From: an uncultured Collinsella sp.
GTDB lineage: Bacteria; Actinomycetota; Coriobacteriia; Coriobacteriales; Coriobacteriaceae
DNA: 6,748 bases
NCBI GenBank assembly: GCA_900544225.1
Contig: UQUD01000102.1
Location: 1-6,748, forward strand
Direction: 5' to 3'
In this document: in pieces, positions 1-6,705 of the stretch
Numbering within the stretch: the first letter of the stretch is position 1
Layout of the letters: the number at the start of each line of letters is the position of its first letter
Notes under the pieces: generated by a model
The model's input: the letters and a program-made list of their open reading frames with translations, nothing else
Database searches by the model: none
What the model was told of the DNA's origin: nothing
Program-made: the position numbers and the translations under genes

Positions 1-699
1 CCGATCTTGGCTTGCTACCCCGAGGCATGCATCGAGTGGCTCGAGACGCACGCCAAGGCGCTCGCCGACGCCACCGACACCGACGCCATCATGGGCCCCG
101 TGGTGATCGACACGGTGGGCGTCAAGGGCATCGTGTGCGAACGTGCCTTTGAGCTTGCCCGCGAGCACGGCTTTTACTTTGTGGGCGCGCACCCCATGGC
201 GGGCACCCAGTTCTCGGGCTACGCTAACTCTCGTGCCGACCTGTTCCAGGGCGCCCCGCTGGTGCTCGTACCGCCCGCGGTAGACGATGCGCTCAAGCTG
301 GAGCTTTTGGGCCAGGTGCGCGAGATGGTGCGCCCCTTGGGCTTTGGCAAGTTCAGCGTGACCAGCGCCGCCGAGCACGACCGCGTCATCGCCTTCACGA
401 GCCAGCTTGCGCACGTGGTATCCAACGCCTACGTCAAAAGCCCCACCGCCCAGGTCCACCACGGCTTTTCGGCCGGTAGCTACCGCGATCTCACCCGCGT
501 GGCGCACCTCAACCCGCAAATGTGGTCCGAGCTCATGATCGACGACGCCGACGCGCTCGCCTTCGAGATCGACCATCTGATCGAGTCGCTTGGCGCCTAC
601 AGCCGTGCGCTCAAGAACCGCGACCAGCGCTATCTGGAGAATCTCCTTGCCGAGGGCGACCGCATTAAGCGCGCACTCGACGACGAAGCCTCCCACTAG
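1..699 (+). CDS. tyrA: Prephenate dehydrogenase, 5'-truncated by window edge
   Basis: Catalyses oxidative decarboxylation of prephenate to 4-hydroxyphenylpyruvate with NAD(P)+, the committed step to tyrosine, in the cytosol. The frame is open from base 1 and ends at TAG 697-699, giving 232 visible codons. Family members are usually about 280 residues or longer, so roughly the first 50-60 residues, including the nucleotide-binding glycine loop, lie outside. Visible signatures in order: DTVGVKG (109-129), the family's D-x-x-S/G-V-K strand; HPMAGTQFSG (190-219), the diagnostic HPMAG motif; SQLAH (400-414), containing the substrate-region histidine; and YRDLTRVA (481-504). The protein ends soon after the helical dimerisation domain, with no C-terminal ACT domain, unlike Bacillus-type TyrA. 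Cofactor preference and prephenate versus arogenate use cannot be judged because the N-terminal Rossmann region is missing. A TTG at 7 is not the real start: homology continues through it to the window edge. First visible gene of the aromatic operon, 36 bp before aroB. Confidence 0.92.
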   Translation, partial: PILACYPEACIEWLETHAKALADATDTDAIMGPVVIDTVGVKGIVCERAFELAREHGFYFVGAHPMAGTQFSGYANSRADLFQGAPLVLVPPAVDDALKLELLGQVREMVRPLGFGKFSVTSAAEHDRVIAFTSQLAHVVSNAYVKSPTAQVHHGFSAGSYRDLTRVAHLNPQMWSELMIDDADALAFEIDHLIESLGAYSRALKNRDQRYLENLLAEGDRIKRALDDEASH

Positions 700-715
700 A
701 CCACCTATCACGCCA

Positions 716-728
716 GGTCGAAAGGACC
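716..728 (+). promoter_or_regulatory. aroB ribosome binding site within a small inverted repeat
   Basis: A purine-rich Shine-Dalgarno stretch (GAAAGGA, 720-726) sits 9 bases before the aroB ATG at 736 and supports that start. It lies in a short inverted repeat: GGTC (716-719) and GACC (725-728) around the loop GAAAG. The stem is only 4 bp, so any effect on translation would be modest. The ribosome binding role is well supported; the hairpin role is speculation. Confidence 0.6.
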
Positions 729-735
729 GAAGCTT

Positions 736-1842
736 ATGGCGATTACCATCGATATCGACACCGCACGCCCCTACCAGGTGCATGTTGGCACGTTTTTGCT
801 GGAGCAGGCGGGACCGCTCGTGCGCGCCACTGCCGGCGGCACCAAGGCCGTCATCGTGACGGACACCAACGTAGGCCCGCTCTACCAGATGCCCGTTAAG
901 CAGAGCCTGGAGGCATCAGGCTACGAGGTGAGCATCTGCACCTTCGAGGCCGGCGAGGCCCATAAGCGCGCCGAAACCTATGTTGCCATTTTGGAGTTTG
1001 TGGCCGAGCACGAGCTTTCGCGCTCCGACGTGATCGTGGCACTCGGGGGCGGCGTCGTGGGCGATGTGGCGGGCTTTGTGGCCGCGACCTACATGCGCGG
1101 CTGCAAGTTTGTGCAGATCCCGACGAGCCTGCTCGCCATGGTGGATTCGTCGGTGGGCGGCAAGACCGCCATCGACCTGGCTGCCGGCAAGAACTTGGCC
1201 GGCGCCTTTTGGCAGCCGAGCGTGGTTATCGCCGACGTGGGGTGCCTGGCCACCCTCACGCCCGAGCAGTTCGCCGACGGCTGCGGCGAGGTCGTCAAGC
1301 ACGCCGTGATCGCCGACCCGGAGCTTTTCGCCGAGCTGGAGAAGACCCCGCTCACGCTGGAGCTGCTCAACCGCGATGTGGCCCGCGTAGCACTCATCAT
1401 CGCCCGCAACATCGACATCAAGCGCGCCGTGGTCGTCGCCGACGAGCACGAAACCAACCAGCGCAAGCTGCTCAACTTTGGACACAGCGCCGGACACGCC
1501 GTCGAGGCCTGCGAGCACTTTGAGCTCGGACACGGTAACTGCGTGTCGATCGGCATGGGCATCATCACGCGCGCCGCGGCCCTGCACGGCGTTTGCGATG
1601 CTGCACTGCCCGGCCGTATTGAGGAGCTCTGCGCCCGCCACGGCCTCAAGACCCGCTGCGACCTCAATGCCGATGCCGTCTTTGCCGAGGCGCTCCACGA
1701 CAAGAAGCGCGCGGGCGACACCATCGACCTGGTGATTCCGCACGGCATTGGCCGCTGCAGCATCGACCGCACGCCGCTTTCCACTTTCCACGAACTCATT
1801 GCCGAGGGCCTCGGCCAGAAGGGAGACGCATCCGCATGCTAG
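736..1842 (+). CDS. aroB: 3-Dehydroquinate synthase
   Basis: Converts DAHP to 3-dehydroquinate with release of phosphate, the second step of the shikimate pathway. It is an NAD+- and divalent-metal-dependent cytosolic enzyme. At 368 residues it matches the usual family length. The NAD-binding region shows GGGVVGDVAGFVAA (residues 104-117), then IPTSLLAMVDSSVGGKTA (128-145) and GKNLAGAF (151-158). The three expected metal ligands are present: E185 in GCGEVVKH, H250 in LNFGH and H266 in LGHG. DKKRAG (322-327) is the conserved late lysine motif. Small departures from the commonest consensus are HSAGHAVE where HTIGHAIE is typical, and HGNCVSIGM where HGEAVAIGM is typical; neither removes a metal ligand. 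The start is ATG 736 with a Shine-Dalgarno at 720-726. The 3' end overlaps aroA by 7 bp, which implies translational coupling. Confidence 0.98.
   Translation: MAITIDIDTARPYQVHVGTFLLEQAGPLVRATAGGTKAVIVTDTNVGPLYQMPVKQSLEASGYEVSICTFEAGEAHKRAETYVAILEFVAEHELSRSDVIVALGGGVVGDVAGFVAATYMRGCKFVQIPTSLLAMVDSSVGGKTAIDLAAGKNLAGAFWQPSVVIADVGCLATLTPEQFADGCGEVVKHAVIADPELFAELEKTPLTLELLNRDVARVALIIARNIDIKRAVVVADEHETNQRKLLNFGHSAGHAVEACEHFELGHGNCVSIGMGIITRAAALHGVCDAALPGRIEELCARHGLKTRCDLNADAVFAEALHDKKRAGDTIDLVIPHGIGRCSIDRTPLSTFHELIAEGLGQKGDASAC
1817..1826 (+). promoter_or_regulatory. aroA ribosome binding site inside the aroB 3' end
   Basis: AGAAGGGAGA lies within the last codons of aroB, 9 bases before the aroA ATG at 1836. 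It supports that start even though the two frames overlap by 7 bp. Ribosomes finishing aroB at 1842 would end beside this site, so re-initiation coupling is likely. Confidence 0.65.
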
Positions 1843-3155
1843 CCCGCATCACCCCGTCCCCGCTTAAGGGCACCGTTCCCGCCATCGCGTCCAAGTCGAT
1901 GGCGCACCGTCTCATCATCTGCGCTGCCCTTGCCAACGGAGAGACGCATGTGACCTGCAACACCACCTGCGCCGATATTGAGGCCACGGTCCGCTGCCTC
2001 ACGGCGCTCGGCGCCCGCATCGAGACCGTCGAGGACGGCTTCCAGGTCCACCCCACCATGAAGAGCATTGAGTTCGGCCTGCTCAAGGCCCTTGCCGGCG
2101 GCACGCTCGACTGCGGCGAGAGCGGCTCCACGCTCCGCTTTATGCTGCCCGTCGCCTGCGCGCTGGGGGCAGAGGCAACTTTTGTGGGACAGGGCCGCCT
2201 AGGCGCACGCCCGCTGTCCCCGCTCTCGGACGAGATCATTGCCGCCGGCTGCGACCTACAGGGTCTGGGCGGTTTTCCGCTCAAGACAAGCGGACGCATG
2301 CGCCCGGGCACCTTTGTGCTGCCGGGCAACGTAAGCTCGCAGTACATCTCGGGCCTGCTGCTGGCAGCCCCGTTGCTCGCCCAGCCCTCCTGTGTGCAGG
2401 TGACTGGCCTCATTGAGAGCCGCCCCTACATCAACCTAACGATCCAGGCCATGAAGGCCTTTGGCGTTGAGGTCAACGTCGAGCGCATTCCGGCCAAGGA
2501 CGGCCAGCCCGAGGTCACGAACTTCCGCGTGAGCAGCGGCTCGTACCGCACGCCCGGCAGCGTGGCCGTCGAGGGCGACTGGTCCAACGCTGCCTTTTGG
2601 CTGTGTGCCGGCGCTATCGGCACCGACCCCATCACCGTCGAGGGCGTGTCCCTGAGCTCCGCACAGGGCGACCGCAACGTGCTTGCCGCGCTTTCGCGCT
2701 TTGGCGCCCGCATCGTGCGCTCCACCAACGCCGCCACCGTGCAGTCCGACAAGCTCGCCGGCTTTGAGATGAGCGCCCACGACATTCCCGACCTGGTGCC
2801 CGTTATCTCGGCCGTGGCCTCGCTGGCACAGGGCCGCACCTTTATCCGCGATTGCGCCCGCCTGCGTATCAAGGAATCCGACCGCCTGGCCACCACCACC
2901 CGCGAGCTCACCGCGCTGGGCGCGCAGGTGCGTATTGCCGGCGACGACCTCATCATCAAGGGCGTCGATGCCTTTACCGGCGGCGAGGTCGATTCGCACA
3001 ACGACCACCGCATCGCCATGATGGCCGCCATCGCCGCGAGCCGTGCCACCGGCGAGGTCGTGATCCACGGCGCCGAGGCCGTCAACAAGTCCTATCCCGA
3101 TTTTTTCGACCACTACCGCCTGCTGGGCGGCAAGGTCACACTCGAGGAGGAATAG
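1836..3155 (+). CDS. aroA: 3-Phosphoshikimate 1-carboxyvinyltransferase (EPSP synthase)
   Basis: Transfers the enolpyruvyl group of PEP to shikimate 3-phosphate, giving EPSP, the penultimate step to chorismate. At 439 residues it is a full-length two-domain member; E. coli AroA has 427. Shikimate-phosphate contacts: SKSMAHR (19-25; K20 and R25 correspond to E. coli K22 and R27) and NVSSQY (165-170). The PEP loop is GESGSTLRF (94-102) with R101, followed by LGARPLSPL (122-130) carrying R125. Catalytic and C-terminal motifs: DIPDLVPV (316-323, D319 equivalent to E. coli D313), RIKESDR (344-350, K346, E347 and R350), HNDHR (388-392) and NKSYPDFF (417-424, K418). At the glyphosate-contact positions it has G97, S98 and F102 where E. 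coli has G96, T97 and P101. It overlaps aroB by 7 bp and ends 1 bp before aroC. The active site looks intact. Confidence 0.98.
   Translation: MLARITPSPLKGTVPAIASKSMAHRLIICAALANGETHVTCNTTCADIEATVRCLTALGARIETVEDGFQVHPTMKSIEFGLLKALAGGTLDCGESGSTLRFMLPVACALGAEATFVGQGRLGARPLSPLSDEIIAAGCDLQGLGGFPLKTSGRMRPGTFVLPGNVSSQYISGLLLAAPLLAQPSCVQVTGLIESRPYINLTIQAMKAFGVEVNVERIPAKDGQPEVTNFRVSSGSYRTPGSVAVEGDWSNAAFWLCAGAIGTDPITVEGVSLSSAQGDRNVLAALSRFGARIVRSTNAATVQSDKLAGFEMSAHDIPDLVPVISAVASLAQGRTFIRDCARLRIKESDRLATTTRELTALGAQVRIAGDDLIIKGVDAFTGGEVDSHNDHRIAMMAAIAASRATGEVVIHGAEAVNKSYPDFFDHYRLLGGKVTLEEE
3145..3150 (+). promoter_or_regulatory. Strong aroC Shine-Dalgarno embedded in aroA stop region
   Basis: A perfect AGGAGG lies 6 bases before the aroC ATG at 3157. 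It also encodes part of the acidic EEE tail of AroA just before its TAG at 3153-3155. It fixes the aroC start and is among the strongest ribosome binding sites in the window. Confidence 0.85.
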
Positions 3156-3156
3156 C

Positions 3157-4254
3157 ATGTCCTCGACCTTTGGCAACGTCTTGCACTTAAGCATCTTCGG
3201 CCAATCGCACTCCCCCGCTATCGGCTGCTCGCTCGATGGCATCCCGGCGGGCATCGCCGTGGACCAGGAGAAGCTGCAGGCCTTCCTCGACCGTCGCGCC
3301 CCCGGCCGCGACGAGACCGCAACCAAACGCCGCGAGGCCGACGCCGCGCATATCATCGCCGGTGTGGTCGATGGACACACCACCGGCGCACCCATCGCAG
3401 CGATTATTGAGAACACCAACACGCGCTCCAAGGATTACTCCGAGCTGCGCCGCAAGCCCCGTCCGGGACATGCGGACTTCCCTGCGCGCTTGAAGTACCA
3501 CAACATGCACGACGTCGCGGGCGGTGGGCACTTCTCCGGCCGCCTAACGGCTCCCCTATGCATCGCCGGCGGCATCGCGCTGCAGGCACTTGAGGCCCGC
3601 GGCATTCAGGTCATGGCGCACGTCGCGCAGATCGGCGGCATCTCCGACCTGCCCATGGACGACATGGTCTATCGCGAGGCCGACCGCAAGGCGATCCTTA
3701 CGAACAACCTGCCCTGCATCGACGCAGCGGCCGCCGGTCGCATGCGCGAGGAGATTCTGGCCGCGCGCGACGAGCTCGACAGTATCGGCGGCATCGTGGA
3801 GTGCGGCATCTACGGGCTTCCCGCGGGCATCGGCGACCCCATGTTCGACGGCATCGAGAACCGCATCGCGCAAATCGCGTTTGGCATTCCCGCCGTAAAG
3901 GGCGTGGAGTTTGGCATGGGCTTTGCCGTGGCCGCCATGCGCGGCAGCGAGAACAACGACCCGTACCGCGTTGATGCCGAGACCGGCGAGATCGAGGTCG
4001 AGTCCAATAACGCCGGCGGCATCCTGGGCGGCATCTCCACCGGCGCGCCCGTCATGTGGCGCATGGCCGTAAAGCCGACGCCCTCCATTGGCCGCGAGCA
4101 GCAGACCGTAGACATGGACGCTATGGAAAATGCCGAGCTCTCGGTGCACGGCCGTCACGATCCCTGCATCGTCCCCCGAGCCGTCCCCGTAGCCGAGGCA
4201 GCCGCGGCGCTCGCGATTTGGGACGCCCTCCTCGAGGACGCCGCCCAGCTCTAA
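3157..4254 (+). CDS. aroC: Chorismate synthase
   Basis: Performs the anti-1,4-elimination of phosphate from EPSP to give chorismate. It needs reduced FMN although the reaction is redox-neutral. At 365 residues it matches the bacterial family (about 350-390). The opening MSSTFGNVLHLSIFGQSHS is the canonical N-terminus and fixes the start. Conserved elements: H18 in GQSHS; DGIPAG (27-32); RRAPGRDE (46-53); PRPGHAD (101-107, H105); GGGHFSGRLTA (122-132); IPAVKGVEFGMGF (244-256); NNAGGILGGISTGAP (284-298); KPTPSI (306-311); and GRHDPCIVPRAVPVAEA (332-348). Two motifs deviate from the classical signatures: GQSHS for GESHG, and GGGHFSGR for the ERxSAR type. The second resembles forms I associate with anaerobic Gram-positives, so I read it as a lineage variant, not decay. 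No flavin reductase domain is fused, so FMNH2 must come from elsewhere. A 53 bp gap follows. Confidence 0.97.
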   Translation: MSSTFGNVLHLSIFGQSHSPAIGCSLDGIPAGIAVDQEKLQAFLDRRAPGRDETATKRREADAAHIIAGVVDGHTTGAPIAAIIENTNTRSKDYSELRRKPRPGHADFPARLKYHNMHDVAGGGHFSGRLTAPLCIAGGIALQALEARGIQVMAHVAQIGGISDLPMDDMVYREADRKAILTNNLPCIDAAAAGRMREEILAARDELDSIGGIVECGIYGLPAGIGDPMFDGIENRIAQIAFGIPAVKGVEFGMGFAVAAMRGSENNDPYRVDAETGEIEVESNNAGGILGGISTGAPVMWRMAVKPTPSIGREQQTVDMDAMENAELSVHGRHDPCIVPRAVPVAEAAAALAIWDALLEDAAQL

Positions 4255-4307
4255 CCCGACTCACCTGGGTTGCCTGCCAACTCAGCCGTTACGTGAAAGG
4301 GGCCTCC
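4255..4307 (+). other. aroC-pheA intergenic spacer with weak hairpin and pheA ribosome binding site
   Basis: This is the longest gap between genes in the window. It holds a small inverted repeat (GGGTTG 4267-4272 and CAACTC 4278-4283, loop CCTGC, one G-U pair) and a Shine-Dalgarno AAAGGGG (4296-4302) 5 bases before the pheA ATG. No T-run follows the hairpin, so it is not an intrinsic terminator. There is no Phe-rich leader peptide, no T-box-sized leader and no clear -35/-10 pair. The operon most likely reads through it. Confidence 0.5.
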
Positions 4308-5453
4308 ATGGACCTTGCTGACATCCGCCAGGCCATCGATGGCATCGACACCACGCTCCTCAACAGCTTTGTCGAGCGCATGGACATTGCCACCGAAGTC
4401 GCCAAGTCAAAAATCGAGATGGGCAAGGCCGTCTTCGACCCCGCCCGCGAGCGCTCCAAGCTCAACAACCTCGCCAGCCGCGCGCCCGAGCGCTACGAGG
4501 CACAGACCATCACTCTGTTCCGCCTCCTCATGAGCATGAGCAAGGCCGAGCAGCAGCGCTACATCAACGAGCTCAAGGGCATCACGGTGTCGCAAAAGGC
4601 CCGCGCCACGGCCGCAGCCTTTGACACGCCCTTCCCCCAGACGGCCACTGTCGCCTGCCAAGGCGTCGAAGGGGCCTACAGCCAGATCGCCGCGTGCAAG
4701 CTCTTCGACGTGCCGGATATTGCGTTCTTTGAGACCTTCGAGGGCGTCATGCGCGCCGTGCGCGACGGCTTTTGCGAGTTTGGCGTGCTGCCCATCGAAA
4801 ACTCCACTGCCGGCTCGGTCAACGCCGTCTACGACCTGCTCGCACAGTTCGACTTCCATATCGTGCGCTCGCTTCGTCTCAAGATCGATCACAACCTGCT
4901 CGTCAAACCCGGCACCAAACTCGCCGACGTGTGCGAGGTCTACAGCCACGGCCAGGCCATCGCCCAGTGCGCCGGCTTTATCGAGGCCCACGGTCTGCAC
5001 GCCACCAAGTACCCCAATACCGCCATGTCGGCCGAGATGGTCGCCAACTCCGAACGCACCGACGTCGCCGCCATCGCCTCGCGCAGCTGTGCGGCGCTCT
5101 ACGGCTTGGAGGTGCTGGAGCCCAACATCCAGGACTCGGACAACAACTACACGCGCTTTGTCGTCATCAGCCGCGAGCCGCGCGTCTACCCCGGCGCCAA
5201 CCGTACCTCGCTTATGATCACCACGGCCAACGAGCCGGGCGCCCTCTATCGCGTACTCGAGCGTTTCTATGCACTCAACATCAACCTCATCAAGCTCGAG
5301 AGCCGCCCCATCCCCGGGCACGACTTTGAGTTTATGTTCTACTTTGACCTGGACTGCCCCTTTGGCAGCAAGGCCCTCGATGACTTGCTCGATTCCATCG
5401 ACGACGTGTGCGAGAGCTTCACCTACTTTGGCAGCTACACGGAGGTGCTCTAG
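4308..5453 (+). CDS. pheA: Bifunctional chorismate mutase / prephenate dehydratase (P-protein)
   Basis: Rearranges chorismate to prephenate, then dehydrates and decarboxylates it to phenylpyruvate, the precursor of phenylalanine. The 381 residues form three domains. Chorismate mutase of the AroQ type (about 1-90) carries R7, R24, K35, D44, R47 and E48, which match the E. coli P-protein active-site residues with a constant offset of four. Prephenate dehydratase (about 113-290) has QGVEGAYS (118-125), FGVLPIENSTAGSV (158-171), SHGQAIAQC (213-221) and the catalytic NYTRF (280-284). The ACT regulatory domain (about 299-375) has NEPGALY (308-314) and ESRP (331-334), the region that binds phenylalanine in this family, so feedback inhibition by phenylalanine is likely. 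The frame is open upstream, but ATG 4308 is chosen for its Shine-Dalgarno and because R7 is near the N-terminus; an in-frame GTG at 4293 lies upstream of that Shine-Dalgarno. It abuts the next gene with no gap. Confidence 0.97.
   Translation: MDLADIRQAIDGIDTTLLNSFVERMDIATEVAKSKIEMGKAVFDPARERSKLNNLASRAPERYEAQTITLFRLLMSMSKAEQQRYINELKGITVSQKARATAAAFDTPFPQTATVACQGVEGAYSQIAACKLFDVPDIAFFETFEGVMRAVRDGFCEFGVLPIENSTAGSVNAVYDLLAQFDFHIVRSLRLKIDHNLLVKPGTKLADVCEVYSHGQAIAQCAGFIEAHGLHATKYPNTAMSAEMVANSERTDVAAIASRSCAALYGLEVLEPNIQDSDNNYTRFVVISREPRVYPGANRTSLMITTANEPGALYRVLERFYALNINLIKLESRPIPGHDFEFMFYFDLDCPFGSKALDDLLDSIDDVCESFTYFGSYTEVL
5441..5447 (+). promoter_or_regulatory. aroE-aroK ribosome binding site inside the pheA 3' end
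   Basis: GGAGGTG in the last codons of pheA lies 6 bases before ATG 5454. That start directly follows the pheA TAG at 5451-5453. The arrangement supports this start and implies tight translational coupling with pheA. Confidence 0.75.
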
Positions 5454-6704
5454 ATGACCGATACCGCCGCAACCCGTCCCTACGGCGTGCTGGGCCGCGT
5501 GCTGGGCCACAGCTACACCCCGACCATCTACAAGGAACTCGCTGGGCTTGAGTACGTGCGTTTTGAGCGCGAGCCCGAGGACCTCGAGGCCTTTATGACC
5601 GGCGACGAATGGGAGGGCACCAACGTGACCATCCCCTACAAGCGTGCCGTCATGGAATACCTGGACGAGCTGAGCCCCCTGGCCGAGCGCATGGGAAACG
5701 TCAACACCATCACGCGCCTGTCCGACGGCCGCCTGCGCGGCGACAACACCGACTACTTTGGTTTTCGGTGCCTGGTCGAGGAGCTGGGCGTAGAGGTTGC
5801 CGGTAAGAAGGCCCTCGTGCTCGGCGCCACCGGCGGTGCCGGCACTACAGCGAGCATGGTACTCGGCGACTTAGGCGCCGTCGTGGTGCCCGTGGGCCGC
5901 ACGATCGACGTCAACTACGGTAACATCGCGCAGCAATCCGATGCCGCGCTGCTCGTCAACTGCACGCCTGCCGGCATGTTCCCCCACTGCCCCGACGCCC
6001 CCTGCATGCTCGAGGGACTTGACGCGCTCGAGGGCGTCATCGACATTGTCTACAATCCCGCCCGCACGGGCTTGATGCTCGAGGCCGAGCGCCGCGGCAT
6101 CCCCTGCATCGGCGGCCTGCTTATGCTTGTGGCACAGGCGGCACAGGCTGTCGAGCGCTACACCGGCCAGATTACCCCGCGCGAGCGCATCCTGGACGTA
6201 ACGGAACGACTTTCCCGCCGCGAGCAGAACATCGCGCTGATTGGCATGCCGGGTTCTGGCAAGACCCGCGTGGGCGAGCAGATCGCCCTGCTCACGGGTC
6301 GCGAACACATCGACCTGGATCGCGCGCTTGAGGAGCGTCTAGGCATGCCCTGCGCCGACTATATCGTCGAGCGCGGCGAGGTGGCCTTCCGCGAGCAGGA
6401 GACGGCGGCGCTGGCCGACATCTCCAAGCGCAGCGGCCTGGTGCTTTCCACGGGTGGCGGCGTGGTCACGCGCGACGAGAACTACCCGCTGCTACACCAG
6501 AACAGCCAGATCGTGATGCTCAACCGCAAGCTTGACGAACTCGCCCACAAGGGACGCCCCATCACTGCCCGCGATGGCATCGAAAAGCTCGCCGAGCAGC
6601 GCATGCCGCGCTACCGCGCCTGGGCCGACCACACCATCGACTCGCGCGACTGCGCCGCCAACACCGCCCGCGCCGCCCTCGACACCCTCCCACCCGCTCT
6701 CTAA
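5454..6704 (+). CDS. aroE-aroK: Fused shikimate dehydrogenase - shikimate kinase
   Basis: One 416-residue chain carries two consecutive pathway activities: NADPH-linked reduction of 3-dehydroshikimate to shikimate, then ATP-dependent phosphorylation to shikimate 3-phosphate. AroE part (about 1-240): HSYTP (19-23, usual HSxSP), NVTIPYK with catalytic K63, GNVNTI (81-86), GDNTDYFGF (96-104) with catalytic partner D100, glycine loop GATGGAG (124-130), GRT (148-150), NCTPAGM (169-175), IVYNPARTGL (198-207) and MLVAQ (224-228). Kinase part (about 257-416): Walker A GMPGSGKT (264-271), DLD (287-289), FREQE with R313, GGGVV (334-338), GRPI with R368, and the late arginine region RMPRYR (383-388). 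A linker of about 16 residues joins them. No in-frame ATG, GTG or TTG precedes the Walker A motif within the linker, so a separately translated kinase is unlikely. The AroE cofactor domain is shorter than in E. coli. Last gene before the terminator. Confidence 0.95.
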   Translation: MTDTAATRPYGVLGRVLGHSYTPTIYKELAGLEYVRFEREPEDLEAFMTGDEWEGTNVTIPYKRAVMEYLDELSPLAERMGNVNTITRLSDGRLRGDNTDYFGFRCLVEELGVEVAGKKALVLGATGGAGTTASMVLGDLGAVVVPVGRTIDVNYGNIAQQSDAALLVNCTPAGMFPHCPDAPCMLEGLDALEGVIDIVYNPARTGLMLEAERRGIPCIGGLLMLVAQAAQAVERYTGQITPRERILDVTERLSRREQNIALIGMPGSGKTRVGEQIALLTGREHIDLDRALEERLGMPCADYIVERGEVAFREQETAALADISKRSGLVLSTGGGVVTRDENYPLLHQNSQIVMLNRKLDELAHKGRPITARDGIEKLAEQRMPRYRAWADHTIDSRDCAANTARAALDTLPPAL

Positions 6705-6705
6705 C

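Noticed and set aside
7..699. TTG at 7 as the true start of the tyrA product
   Set aside because: The frame is open to base 1, and the preceding codons (P-I-L) continue the expected family sequence. Starting here would remove the nucleotide-binding half, so this is a window-edge truncation.
916..1791. Minus-strand open frame (291 codons) opposite aroB
   Set aside because: It has no motif and a composition typical of an antisense shadow; aroB fully explains the region.
2436..3431. Long minus-strand open frame (331 codons) opposite aroA/aroC
   Set aside because: It spans the junction of two well-supported genes, has biased composition and shows no motif. It is a by-product of G/C-biased third codon positions.
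4056..4307. N-terminal extension of PheA into the open frame overlapping aroC
   Set aside because: The extension overlaps the conserved C-terminus of AroC in another frame, is Arg-rich without family similarity, and the Shine-Dalgarno plus the mutase active-site numbering place the start at 4308.
4255..4307. Attenuator, T-box or internal terminator before pheA
   Set aside because: The spacer is only 53 bp, has no T-run after its hairpin, and encodes no Phe-rich leader peptide.
4407..5510. Long minus-strand open frame (367 codons) opposite pheA
   Set aside because: It mirrors pheA in high-G+C DNA, is low-complexity (rich in V, A, G, D and H), has no recognisable family motif, and lies opposite a gene with full catalytic motifs.
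6200..6250. A separately translated AroK starting inside the fusion
   Set aside because: The linker has no in-frame ATG, GTG or TTG before Walker A. The first ATG encodes M265 inside the ATP-binding loop, and no Shine-Dalgarno is evident.
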